Source of the DNA: Labilibaculum sp.
GTDB lineage: Bacteria > Bacteroidota > Bacteroidia > Bacteroidales > Marinifilaceae
NCBI RefSeq assembly: GCF_963664555.1
Contig: NZ_OY761461.1
Location: 3,447,769 to 3,511,768, forward strand
Length of the DNA stretch: 64,000 bases
Reading direction: 5' to 3'
Shown here: positions 36,070-44,438 of the stretch, one piece after another
Numbering within the stretch: position 1 is the stretch's first letter
Layout of the letters: each line of letters opens with the position of its first letter
Notes under the pieces: model-generated
Told to the model about the DNA's origin: nothing
The model's database searches: none
What the model saw: only the letters and a program-made list of their open reading frames with translations
Made by a program: the position numbers and the translations under genes

Positions 36070-36466
36070 ATTTTATAGTATTAATCAATCGCTTGTATTT
36101 TAGGGAACATTCACCAAAATTAACGAGCAATCCCAGTTGATAATTCGTTGCTTTCAAATAGTTGATTGTTTGTTGTTCATCTATTTTCAACATCGTTTAA
36201 TAAACTTTAAATTTACTTAGGCAATTATTGTAAGAGATCCTTCGTTCCTCAGGATGACAAGCCTTAAAGTATTTGTTCATTTTATTTCCATCATAAAACA
36301 GTTCAAGCTTCTTTTCCTTTTCAAATGGAATTTTTCTCTTCTCAAACTCTAAACATAAAGCCTCACTATATACACTTTCAAGGAATCCGGCTCCTCATGC
36401 AGCATGTACTTTCATGCAAGCCCCAGCAATAGCATAAGCCTCCTCTTTATATAGCAAATCTCCCAT
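36068..36466 (-). pseudogene. broken GxxExxY (PD-(D/E)XK-type) protein gene
   Basis: From ATG 36466 the frame reads MGDLLYKEEAYAIAGACMKV, hits an in-frame TGA where its intact homologue (37712-38107) has the loop before GFLESVY, then continues GAGFLESVYSEALCLEFEKR and KKLELFYDGNKMNKYFKA. There the segment carrying the nuclease Asp and ExK residues is replaced by unrelated DNA that includes GTCATCCTGAGGAACGAAGG (36228-36258 on the minus strand), a hairpin-forming dispersed sequence. The match resumes with KIDEQQTINYLKATNYQLGL and ends at TAG 36068-36070. It is therefore dead in two ways. It lies between ugd and the wzz-like gene. Confidence 0.88.
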
Positions 36467-36496
36467 TCGCGTAATTCGCCCTAATTCGCGTCATTT
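36464..36496. repeat. 33-bp bracket repeat, right copy of GxxExxY pseudogene
   Basis: It starts CATTCGCGTAATTCGCC and ends AATTCGCGTCATTT. Its first three bases are the complement of the pseudogene's start codon, and its right half encodes the last residues (NDAN) and TAG stop of the wzz-like gene. Confidence 0.75.
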
Positions 36497-37626
36497 GTAT
36501 TTTCACTCCACTTATCCTTTATACCCGAAAAGAATTCCTTCCCAAATACCATCCCCACTCCAACAATACCTCCCAGAAAAGTCCATATTACTAAAATCAA
36601 GGGCCGTTTGGGTTTTGATTTTTCGATGGGAATGGCTACCGGTTCGATAATGGTGAATACCGGCGTATCCTCTTTTACCTGTATTTTTTGCGTTTCCAGT
36701 TGTTTGGCCAGTTCGGTGTAGACCGATGAAGCCATGGTAAAATCGGATTGCAAACGCTCCAACTGAGTTTGAGCCACAGCGCTACTTACATTTTTATTTT
36801 GATCGCGAAAGCGGGCCAATTTATCCTGAACGGAATTAAAAACAGCTTCCTTTTCAGAATAGCGTTCTTCGACAAAGGCCAATTGATCTTTTGCCTTCTG
36901 TATTTTAAAATCGGTGATTGCTTGCTGCAAGAGTTCCTGAGCTTTTTTTGCCAGTTGAGCGGCCGCTTTGGCCTCGGGCATACTAGCAGATAAGGTTACG
37001 TAGCCGTCTTTGTCGTTTACTTCCAGAGATAATTGAGCTGAAAGGATATTGATTAGATTCTTTTCCTCTTCAGTAATGCTTAGCAATTGGTCATTGCTTT
37101 GAGACGCAAGCATTGCGTCTGTACGTTCGCCTTTGATTGCCTTGATGATAAGGCCCGGCAGGCCGATGCTGTATTTTTTGATAGTCCCCAATAATCCGGG
37201 CTTTTTGATTTCCAGATAGTAGTCTGCAAATGTTACCTGTCCGCTTTGCCCTTCAATGCTCAAAGGGGTTTGCATCAATTCTTTTTGGAAGGGAATGCTG
37301 CTGATGATTTTAGGATACAATGAAGGAGGAATCGTTGATCCTCCGCCCATACTTCCCAGATTGATACCGGCCATGGCGGCCAGTCCGCCCAGACTGCCCC
37401 CCAGTTTTGATCCGCCTTCGGAAGATTGAGGCACCATAGTGGTTGTGGCTGTATATTCTTTGGCCGAGAAAATGGCGATGAACAAACCCAGCACCATAAA
37501 AATAAGGGTGGTACGGATGACGGTTCGGCGGCCTTCCCACAGGGTTTTGGCGAGAGCGATTAAGTCTATTTCGTCCTCATGATCAACACGAGTCGTTTCT
37601 GTTTGATTGGGTTCCTTTTCCTGCAT
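36481..37626 (-). CDS. wzz: Wzz-like polysaccharide chain-length determinant
   Basis: The 381-residue inner-membrane protein has the Wzz topology: an N-terminal cytoplasmic stretch, span 1 (TLIFMVLGLFIAIFSAKEYT, about residues 43-62), and a long periplasmic part rich in coiled-coil (about 205-310). Span 2 near the C-terminus is preceded by the proline-rich KPKRPLILVIWTFLGGIVGV. It regulates polymer length with Wzy. No tyrosine-kinase domain is fused. ATG 37626 (MQEKEPNQTET) is preferred over an ATG at 37674 that reads through repeat-derived sequence. The last four residues and the stop are encoded by the 33-bp repeat next to the GxxExxY pseudogene, so the C-terminus was probably reset by that insertion. 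Confidence 0.9.
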   Translation of the reverse strand: MQEKEPNQTETTRVDHEDEIDLIALAKTLWEGRRTVIRTTLIFMVLGLFIAIFSAKEYTATTTMVPQSSEGGSKLGGSLGGLAAMAGINLGSMGGGSTIPPSLYPKIISSIPFQKELMQTPLSIEGQSGQVTFADYYLEIKKPGLLGTIKKYSIGLPGLIIKAIKGERTDAMLASQSNDQLLSITEEEKNLINILSAQLSLEVNDKDGYVTLSASMPEAKAAAQLAKKAQELLQQAITDFKIQKAKDQLAFVEERYSEKEAVFNSVQDKLARFRDQNKNVSSAVAQTQLERLQSDFTMASSVYTELAKQLETQKIQVKEDTPVFTIIEPVAIPIEKSKPKRPLILVIWTFLGGIVGVGMVFGKEFFSGIKDKWSENTNDAN

Positions 37627-37690
37627 ACTTCGTATTGTTATTTCGCGGATTTCAAAATGATTTCGCAGATGCAACAGAGTACATCTCTAT

Positions 37691-37723
37691 CATCTGTGTA
37701 ATCGATATTAATCAGCGTAATCT
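37691..37723. repeat. 33-bp bracket repeat, left copy of intact GxxExxY gene
   Basis: It starts CATCTGTGTAATCGATATTA and ends ATCAGCGTAATCT. It matches the right copy at 38105-38137 in 27 of 33 positions, same orientation, same length. It contains the stop codon and last residues of the GxxExxY gene. Confidence 0.8.
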
Positions 37724-38107
37724 CACTTTTAGGGTATTAATGAATCGTTTATATTTCAAGGAGCTTTCACCAAAATTAACCAAAAGCCCTACTTCACAGT
37801 TCGTTGCTTTTAGATAGTTGATGATTTGCTGCTCGTCTACTTTTATTATTCTGATTTTGCTTTTTATCTCCACTATAATAGAATTATAACATACAAAGTC
37901 AGCTTTAAAATATTTATTTAGCTTTTCGCCATCATAATATAATTCCAGTTTCTTTTCTCTTTCGAAAGGAATATTCCTTTTTTCAAATTCTTTTGTCAAT
38001 ACTTCGGAATATACACTTTCCAGAAAACCGGAACCTAATGATCGATGAACGGCCATACACACTCCAATTATTGAGTAAGTCTTTTCTTCGTGTAACAAGT
38101 TTGACAT
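37712..38107 (-). CDS. GxxExxY family protein (PD-(D/E)XK nuclease-like)
   Basis: The 131-residue protein shows the name-giving motif in GSGFLESVYSEVL (residues 25-37) and a PD-(D/E)XK-type core with Asp70 (YFKADFV) and Glu80/Lys82 (IIVEIKS), followed by VDEQQIINYLKATNCEVGLL. The fold suggests a nuclease-like activity, but the family's role is unknown and members appear scattered in intergenic DNA across Bacteroidota. It sits between the wzz-like and SLBB genes of the polysaccharide operon, same strand. Start and stop codons both fall within a 33-bp direct repeat pair (37691-37723, 38105-38137), which suggests insertion as a unit. Confidence 0.9.
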   Translation of the reverse strand: MSNLLHEEKTYSIIGVCMAVHRSLGSGFLESVYSEVLTKEFEKRNIPFEREKKLELYYDGEKLNKYFKADFVCYNSIIVEIKSKIRIIKVDEQQIINYLKATNCEVGLLVNFGESSLKYKRFINTLKVRLR

Positions 38108-38137
38108 CCGTGCAATCTGTTTTAATCAGCGTAATCC
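38105..38137. repeat. 33-bp bracket repeat, right copy of intact GxxExxY gene
   Basis: It starts CATCCGTGCAATCTG and ends AATCAGCGTAATCC; the first three bases are the complement of the gene's ATG. A further partial copy (CATCCGTGTAATCC) follows at 38147. Confidence 0.8.
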
Positions 38138-38166
38138 TTTTAATGCCATCCGTGTAATCCCTATTC

Positions 38167-40593
38167 CTAACGCGTGGCCACCGCAATAGCGGTAATCAAT
38201 GTTGCAAAAGTAGATGCTATGGCCAACCATTTGCTTGCCTGTCCGGCTTTGTCCACTTCCGGTTTTTCAGGAACAATGATCTCACAACCCGGTTCTACTT
38301 TCGGAAAACGACGGCCAAACAAACCTCCTTTGGTTGCCTGAGTGGTTCCATTGGCATACAGAACATACACTTTTCCTTTTTTGGCACGTTCGGCAAAACC
38401 ACCGCTGCTGTAAACGTAATCTTTCAATTTTTTCTTTTTTGTAAAAGTGTGAGCCACCGGGCTTAGGACTGAACCGGATACCATTACCGTCTCCAATTTA
38501 GAAGGAACCAAAATCTGATCTCCTGCTTTTACCTGCAAGTCTTCCACGCCACCAGGATTGCCTAAAATGCTTTGCAGATCAATTCCCACAATCTGATAGG
38601 CTACCCTTTCAATATCCTCTTCGGTCATGGTGGTATCCTGAGCCGCAATGGCTACTTTGGCCTGATATTCCGCCTCGCTCAATTCGATTCGTCTGCGCAA
38701 AGAGGCCCCTTTCACATAAGCCTCCGAAGTGATTCCCCCTGCCCTTCGGATGATATCTGATATTTTTTCATTCTTGTGGGTGATTCCGTAATCCCCTGAA
38801 TATTTTACTTCTCCCTGGATGTTGGCGGCTCCCTGAGGACGATATCCCGGTGCACGGCGAACATAAACCTTATCGAAAGGCTGCAGCAGAAAAACTTCAT
38901 CTTCCGGATTCAATTTCAAATTCCGGTCCAGTGAAAACTGAAAGGTATGCAGCAGTGATTTTGTCAATTCGCTGGTTTCCTGGTAATCCAACACGCGGCT
39001 CACTTCCAGTCCAGCCACCTCAGCATCCTCTTTGAAACCTCCTGCCTGAAAAATCAGATCTCCAATCCGCAAATTTTCTGCCCAGGCATAAGTTCCTTCG
39101 AACTGAACTTCCCCAACGATCTCGACCGTTCTGGCTTCGCGCATATCGAATATGGAGGAGATCTGAACCCGGTCTTCCTTCCGGAGTTCAAAATCTATTT
39201 TTCCGTTCACCACATCACGAACCGAAAAAGAAACGGCTTTCAAGCTCATATCTTCCAATTTTCGGGTAATCACCCCACGCTCCATGAAAGCTTCTTCCTT
39301 GAGCCCTTCTGCTTTTATAATCAGCTGAGACAACTGCAGGCCATCGGTCAGTTCGTAATTGCCCGGACGATACACGGCTCCATCTATGCTTACCCGGTTT
39401 TCGAAACGTTCGGTGAGCATGCCTGCTGCCAAAGAGTCGCCGTTCATCAGCTGCACCTGACTGTACTGATCGGAGGAAACATCCTTAAAACTTAGTGTCC
39501 GCGTATTGTTGCGGTACAATTCCAAACGGTGCGTGTATGCTTTATCGGTAAAGCCCCCTGCAAAACGCAGCAGATCAGCTACTGTTTCATTGGTTTGAGC
39601 CTCAAACAAACCATTCCGTTTGAATTCGCCCCCCACTTTCACTCTTTTTGCGTAAGGGCGCACCAAAACCACATCCTGATCGCGCAACTGTATGTTGTTT
39701 TGTGTTTTTCCATCGATTAAATAAGCGTACACATCAATGCTGCACACCAATTTGCCATCGCGAAGCACGTCGATACTTCGGAAAGAACCATTCTCATTGG
39801 GTCCGCCTGCCAAATACAAGGCATTAAAGGCAGATGCTGTTGCCGGCAAAGTATAGGTACCCGGCAAATTCACTTCCCCGATCACATTTACCTTAACCCC
39901 TTTCAAGCTGCCCATACTAACATCAGCAAAGGTATTTGGACGTTCGCCCCCCATACCATTGTAAATGGAAATCAACCTGCTTTTAATTTTCTGCTGTGCC
40001 TCCTTAAACGAGATGCCATACACAGGAACAGGCCCTAAATCAGGAATGGAAATGTTTCCGCTTTTTTGAACCCTTAACTGATAATTTTGCTGGGAAGCGC
40101 CGTAAACAGATATATTTACCTCGTCGCCGATTCCTAAAGAGTAAGATTCCGAAACCGGCACATCCATTGCCGGTTCAAAACTTAAATTTTTGGAATTGAA
40201 AAACTGGAAACCAAAAACCTGCTTGTTTTTTTCTGTGGCTTCAAAGGCTGCTTTCTCAGAAAGGCCGTCCTCCTTTGTTTCTGCCAAATCCTCCGGCAAG
40301 TCTTTATTTTCAGATTCTCCCTTACGCTTACCGCTTTTGTACTCACTGATCTTTTTCACCATCTGATCGATCTGCAGCTGAGAAGCACCCCTTACTCTCG
40401 CCAGGGCCATCGCCTCTTCCAGACTCATGCCGTTTTTTTCCATTTCGGAAATCAACTTTTCGATCTGAGCATCACTCAACGCCTCCACATTTACGCTTGC
40501 AGGATTCACATTTGTATTTTGAGCGTTTGCTGTCCCGATGAATAAAACCGCGAACAAACAAAGCAAAAACATTTTTTTAAACGACCCAATCAT
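38167..40593 (-). CDS. Wza-like polysaccharide export protein with multiple SLBB domains
   Basis: The 808-residue exported protein starts with a signal peptide (FLLCLFAVLFIGTANAQ) but lacks a lipobox cysteine at the cleavage site. A helical region (about 30-90) and a linker precede a Poly_export domain (YSLGIGDEVNISVYGASQQN) and repeated SLBB modules: KVNVIGEVNLPGTY, KVKVGGEFKRNGLFE, VSIDGAVYRPGNYEL, VEIVGEVQFEGTYAW, NIQGEVKYSGDYGI and VMVSGSVLSPVAHTF. A C-terminal hydrophobic segment ends in ATLITAIAVATR, possibly an outer-membrane anchor helix as in Wza. It should form the export channel for the polymer. It is the first gene of the main leftward operon, with a promoter candidate about 110 bp upstream. 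Confidence 0.92.
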   Translation of the reverse strand: MIGSFKKMFLLCLFAVLFIGTANAQNTNVNPASVNVEALSDAQIEKLISEMEKNGMSLEEAMALARVRGASQLQIDQMVKKISEYKSGKRKGESENKDLPEDLAETKEDGLSEKAAFEATEKNKQVFGFQFFNSKNLSFEPAMDVPVSESYSLGIGDEVNISVYGASQQNYQLRVQKSGNISIPDLGPVPVYGISFKEAQQKIKSRLISIYNGMGGERPNTFADVSMGSLKGVKVNVIGEVNLPGTYTLPATASAFNALYLAGGPNENGSFRSIDVLRDGKLVCSIDVYAYLIDGKTQNNIQLRDQDVVLVRPYAKRVKVGGEFKRNGLFEAQTNETVADLLRFAGGFTDKAYTHRLELYRNNTRTLSFKDVSSDQYSQVQLMNGDSLAAGMLTERFENRVSIDGAVYRPGNYELTDGLQLSQLIIKAEGLKEEAFMERGVITRKLEDMSLKAVSFSVRDVVNGKIDFELRKEDRVQISSIFDMREARTVEIVGEVQFEGTYAWAENLRIGDLIFQAGGFKEDAEVAGLEVSRVLDYQETSELTKSLLHTFQFSLDRNLKLNPEDEVFLLQPFDKVYVRRAPGYRPQGAANIQGEVKYSGDYGITHKNEKISDIIRRAGGITSEAYVKGASLRRRIELSEAEYQAKVAIAAQDTTMTEEDIERVAYQIVGIDLQSILGNPGGVEDLQVKAGDQILVPSKLETVMVSGSVLSPVAHTFTKKKKLKDYVYSSGGFAERAKKGKVYVLYANGTTQATKGGLFGRRFPKVEPGCEIIVPEKPEVDKAGQASKWLAIASTFATLITAIAVATR

Positions 40594-40702
40594 AATTTCA
40601 ATAACATTTGTATAGTGTCTATTTATTTCTCATCATCTACATCCGTTTTGCTTTGACAAAAGCCTGATTTGCTAAGACGAGAGATATTTTTTTTCAGCAG
40701 CA

Positions 40703-40734
40703 CAAAAATAAGGAACGAAACTACAATTCCCTAA
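40703..40734 (-). promoter_or_regulatory. candidate promoter of the polysaccharide operon
   Basis: Reading leftward, TATTTTTG (40710-40703) matches the -7 TAnnTTTG box; a TTA about 21 bp upstream is a weak -33. It lies between the terminator of the dehydratase gene and the SLBB gene, leaving a leader of about 105 bases. Confidence 0.45.
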
Positions 40735-40846
40735 TTTTTCAGCCTTTTACTTCCTTACTTATCGAACATATTGCAGGAAAAACACGAATACCCTGCAATA
40801 GTAATACATTTTAATCCTTTTTAAAACTGTCAAATGTGCCAAATAA

Positions 40847-40880
40847 AAAAAACCGTGTCCCTAAACTTGATACGGTTTTT
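40847..40880 (-). terminator. intrinsic terminator of the dehydratase gene
   Basis: Reading leftward, AAAAACCGT pairs with ACGGTTTTT and is followed by further T residues, 27 bp after the dehydratase stop. It separates that gene from the SLBB-led operon. Confidence 0.85.
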
Positions 40881-40906
40881 GTAATGTCACTTTTAATTCT
40901 TCGCGG

Positions 40907-42859
40907 CTACCTTAACATTTCTTTTATTTCGGCTAAATCAATCAATCCAATCGGTTCCTTCCTGCGGATAATTTTTGCATCCAATTGCTCATAAATTGAA
41001 TTCATTGATTTAAATTCGGGAACAATCGCTTTCATATGGGCAACAATCCTGAAATTATCATTTTCATCAAGCAGCTCACAAAAATGCTTAATCAATAGCT
41101 CCACCTCTTCCCGCTCATAGGCACGCACTTTTGCGATCATGATTCTCGGATGCTTGGTTGGCACTGTATTCTCTTTTACATTCAACAATTCTTCGAACAA
41201 TTTTTCGCCGGGACGCAAACCGGTAAACTGAACATTCACATCAACACCCACCTTCAAACCACTCAACTTGATCATCTTATAGGCCAGGTCAACGATTTTC
41301 ACCGAACGTCCCATATCAAAAATAAAGATTTTCCCTCCTTTACCGATTGCACCAGCCTGCATCACCAACTGACACGCTTCTGGAATGGTCATAAAATATC
41401 TGGTAATATCAGGATGAGTAACCGTAATCGGACCGCCCTTTTCAATCTGAGCCTTGAACCGTGGAATTACAGAGCCATTTGAACCCAGCACATTCCCAAA
41501 CCTTGTTGTTATAAAATGCGTTTGTCCACCGGGGAAATTCATGCTTTGAGTATAAATTTCAGCAATTCTTTTTGATGCTCCCATTACATTGGTCGGATTC
41601 ACAGCCTTATCGGTCGAAACCATTACAAAGCGCTCCACTCCATATTCCAAAGATAAATCAGCAATATTCTTGGTTCCAAACACATTTGTTTTAATGGCTT
41701 CGGAAGGATTGTTCTCCATCATCGGCACATGTTTATAAGCCGCCGCATGATACACCAGCTGAGGTTTGAAAATCTCAAACATTTTGCGGGTTCGTTCCAA
41801 ATCACGCACGTCACCAATAACAATCTCGAAATTGTAAAAATTGTACTCTTCCTTCAATGACAATTCGATATCGTATAAGGGGGATTCCGCCTGATCAAAC
41901 AAAATAATGTTTCTGGGTTTAAAACGGGCTACCTGACGAACCATCTCACTGCCAATAGATCCGGCCGCACCAGTTACCAAGACTGTTTTATCACGCACCT
42001 GACTGTCGATTTCGTCCCAGTCTAATTTTATGGGTTCCCGTTCCAGCAAATCCTCAATCTTAATGGCCCGGATCTGCTTCACACTCAATTCGCCGTTCAC
42101 CCAGCTTTCAAATTTAGGAACCTCCCAAACCTTCACATTTTTATTCAGGCATTTTTCGATAACATCCTGACGTTCCTCAACACTTAAATCTTTTTTGGCA
42201 ATAATAACCTTATCAATTTCCTGTTTCTCCAACAATTTCTCTAAATCATTAGGGCTGTAAATCTTAATGTTTTCTAATTTACTTCCCACTTTCCTGTTGT
42301 TATGATCTATAAATCCAACAATGGTACTGTTCACCTCTTTACCGCTGTCCAGCGCATGTTTTGCCATGATGCCAAACTCATCGCTCCCGTAAATCAGTAT
42401 ATTCTCCCGAATTTTAGAATAGGTTAAATACCTGAAATAAATGGCTTTAAAAATAATCCGGCTGCTGGTCATCAAAAAGACCATTGAAATGTATTCAATA
42501 ATTAAAATGGAAAATGGAAGCAGGAAAACGCCGTTCATAAAATAGTAACTCAATCCGTTTGCAAGAACAAGCAATACAGATCCCAGGGAAACCACTACAA
42601 AAATACGTTCAGCATCCTTGGCACTTGTATACCTGACAATGCCTGCATAAGTCCCTCCAATCAGGAAGCTTATAGCTCTCATCATTAAAACCAAAGGAAT
42701 TAGAAACTTCGCAGAACTCAGATTAACGCTTTCCAGATTAAAGTTGAAACGTAACAAATAAGCTGCTGAAATTGAAACCAGCCCAATAAACAAATCAATT
42801 AGAAAAACGATCCAACGAGGTGTGTTGTGATCGAAAACACTAATTTTAGATAAATTCAT
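40907..42859 (-). CDS. membrane-bound UDP-GlcNAc 4,6-dehydratase, PglF/WbpM/CapD type
   Basis: The 650-residue protein has four N-terminal membrane spans (first WIVFLIDLFIGLVSISAAYL), a CoA-binding-like domain (ENILIYGSDEFGIMAKHAL) and a C-terminal short-chain dehydrogenase domain with VLVTGAAGSIGSEMVRQVAR. That domain also has YHAAAYKHVPMMENNPSEAI and catalytic STDKAVNPTNVMGASKRIAE. It removes water from UDP-GlcNAc to give a 4-keto-6-deoxy sugar, the first step toward bacillosamine or related diamino sugars. The PglE- and PglC-like genes at the far end of the locus fit that route. It is its own transcription unit, with a good promoter upstream and a terminator downstream. Confidence 0.94.
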   Translation of the reverse strand: MNLSKISVFDHNTPRWIVFLIDLFIGLVSISAAYLLRFNFNLESVNLSSAKFLIPLVLMMRAISFLIGGTYAGIVRYTSAKDAERIFVVVSLGSVLLVLANGLSYYFMNGVFLLPFSILIIEYISMVFLMTSSRIIFKAIYFRYLTYSKIRENILIYGSDEFGIMAKHALDSGKEVNSTIVGFIDHNNRKVGSKLENIKIYSPNDLEKLLEKQEIDKVIIAKKDLSVEERQDVIEKCLNKNVKVWEVPKFESWVNGELSVKQIRAIKIEDLLEREPIKLDWDEIDSQVRDKTVLVTGAAGSIGSEMVRQVARFKPRNIILFDQAESPLYDIELSLKEEYNFYNFEIVIGDVRDLERTRKMFEIFKPQLVYHAAAYKHVPMMENNPSEAIKTNVFGTKNIADLSLEYGVERFVMVSTDKAVNPTNVMGASKRIAEIYTQSMNFPGGQTHFITTRFGNVLGSNGSVIPRFKAQIEKGGPITVTHPDITRYFMTIPEACQLVMQAGAIGKGGKIFIFDMGRSVKIVDLAYKMIKLSGLKVGVDVNVQFTGLRPGEKLFEELLNVKENTVPTKHPRIMIAKVRAYEREEVELLIKHFCELLDENDNFRIVAHMKAIVPEFKSMNSIYEQLDAKIIRRKEPIGLIDLAEIKEMLR

Positions 42860-42909
42860 AAATATTGGTTTAATATGTAGTAAGTAGTGTATTGAATATA
42901 TATAAAGTA

Positions 42910-42941
42910 CAAAAATAAGTCCTTATTTTACTAAAAGCAAC
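42910..42941 (-). promoter_or_regulatory. promoter of the dehydratase gene with overlapping palindrome
   Basis: Reading leftward, GTTG (42941-42938), 20 bases, then TATTTTTG (42917-42910) fit the Bacteroidota consensus. A perfect hairpin or operator-like palindrome GCAACT-gtcaa-AGTTGC (42937-42953) overlaps the -33 box, so a regulator could bind there. The leader to the ATG is about 45 bases. Confidence 0.6.
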
Positions 42942-42959
42942 TGTCAAAGTTGCCATTTT

Positions 42960-43902
42960 TTCTTTTTGTCGTTTTTTATGGCTTATTCACATACAATAAT
43001 AATCTTTTAATCCATAAGCCCTAAAAACTATATGATTACATAAAACGCAAAGGGTTGCGTAAAAGTTACAATAAAAACACAATGGATTCATTTCAAGTCA
43101 GTTAAAACAATATCAAATAATTTTACAATATGACGATTTTACCATCCTTTCTTTTAACCGTTTTGCCATTCATTTTCCCTACTTCACCCTCCTCACAAAA
43201 ACTTAGGCGGTTGAGATTGCATCAATTCACAAAACGCATCTCTTCCCAAAACCAAGGGCTAAAGCCACATGGCAACCAAATCAGATTTCACTTTTTGGAC
43301 TCTTCGACCTTTCGACTTTTCGACTTTTCAAGACCCTTCCAGACTTTCCAAGACTTTCGATTCCACACCCCTCACCCTGTCGGGATCTCCCCTTAAAATG
43401 GGAGAATTGCTGCAACAAATCTTTTCTCACAACAGCTAAAGCAGTTGGCAATATATATTCACAAACCATGGACTAAAGCCACATAGCAATTTAAACCATA
43501 AAACTGCAATTGACTTTTTTTCGACCTTTTGACTTTTCAAGACACTTTTCTCCAACAACTGCATCCGGGAGGTAATTCAATCTCATGCTTCTTTTTACAT
43601 TACATCTTGTGGCGCAGAATAAGATCCTGCTTCAAAAAATTATTTTCACCTGCGCCAATTTGTAATGTCCCATCCTTATCCCGGGGTGGCATTCGCTTCG
43701 CTCCTTTCCCCCGGGCTATTTATATTTGAGCCCTTCAGGCTCTCCCTTTTTCCTTTGGAATTTGTACTTTGGAATTTGGGCTTTGTACTTTGTACTTTGT
43801 ACTTTCGACTTTTCCAGACTTTTGAGACCCTTCCAAACTTTCACTATATCACAAAAAAAAAGACCAACTCAATCATGAGTCAGTCATTTGTTTTTTAAAA
43901 AA
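42960..43902. repeat. intergenic block with dispersed repeats and low-complexity arrays
   Basis: No credible gene. It contains CTAAAGCCACATGGCAA-type dispersed sequence (about 43258 and 43483), a TTTTGGACTCTTCGACC array (43292-43365), and the CCCCTCACCCTGTCGGGATC repeat (about 43368) seen also at 6.7 and 7.1 kb. A second array of TTTGTACTT nonamers and CCTTCCAAAC units runs at 43745-43845. Open frames here are repeat-derived. Confidence 0.75.
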
Positions 43903-44247
43903 GGCAAACCTGTAAGCCGGGTCCTGTATTCTCCGAAAAGAATTTCTATCATTTATCTAGAACATTTGTCACCAAATGTCTCGAGCAATCCACCCCCCGA
44001 ACATCAGCCGAGTCAGCCTACATACGCCGGTATACTTGATCTTGCAACACATAAGGTACACAGCCACCAATGTCACCATCAGTGCTGGTGAGCTCTTACC
44101 TCACCTTTTCACCCTTACCCGAAGGCGGTTCTTTTCTGTTCTACTACTAAAGTCTTTCGACCTTCTTCCCGTTAGGAAGTATGTTACTCTATGTTGCCCG
44201 GACTTTCCTCTCCTTTTTGCAAAGCAGCGATAGAACGGTTTGCCGGG
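43903..44247 (-). ncRNA. rnpB: RNase P RNA, bacterial class A
   Basis: The leftward sequence contains hallmark conserved segments of RNase P RNA: GAGAGGAAAGTCCGGGCA near the 5' end, the P3/P4 region after it, AAAAGGTGAGGTAAGAGCTC with ACCAGC in the middle, and near the 3' end GGACCCGGCTTACAGGTTTG. The CCGGCAAACC 5' end pairs with GGTTTGCC at the 3' end as helix P1. At about 345 bases the size fits a class A RNA. It is the catalytic subunit that matures tRNA 5' ends. The gene ends in T-rich DNA (CCTTTTTTAAAAAAC). Confidence 0.95.
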
Positions 44248-44248
44248 A

Positions 44249-44278
44249 CAAATGTAAGGAAAAAATAACAAGTATAAA
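44249..44278 (-). promoter_or_regulatory. rnpB promoter
   Basis: Reading leftward, TTTA (44278-44275), 18 bases, TACATTTG (44256-44249). The -7 box ends 2 bases before the RNA's conserved CCCGGC, the right distance for initiation at the rnpB 5' end. The -33 part lies inside a low-complexity array. Confidence 0.6.
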
Positions 44279-44430
44279 GGAAAAAGTAACAAGTATAAAG
44301 TATAAAATAGAGAAGGGAAGAAATGGAAAAAGTACAAAGGAGGCAATAAGTACAAAGGAAAAAGGATAAAGTACAATGGATAAAATAAAAAGAAATGAAA
44401 AAGTAGTTAAAAGAAAAAAAATACAAAGGA
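44257..44430. repeat. low-complexity AGTATAAAGG-type array, purine-rich on plus
   Basis: Imperfect units AGTATAAAGGAAAA, AGTACAAAGGA and AAAGTAACA repeat between rnpB and the four-helix-bundle gene. The complementary orientation (CTTTGTACTTTATCC) occurs on the other side of that gene at 44795-44870. Confidence 0.8.
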
Positions 44431-44438
44431 AGGTAATG

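Noticed and set aside
43130..43898. Small proteins in the block downstream of rnpB
   Set aside because: All span arrays or dispersed repeats and have no recognisable features.
44101..44426. Frames overlapping rnpB and the adjacent array
   Set aside because: The RNA's conserved structure explains the sequence; the predicted peptides are Tyr/Phe/Leu-rich array translations.
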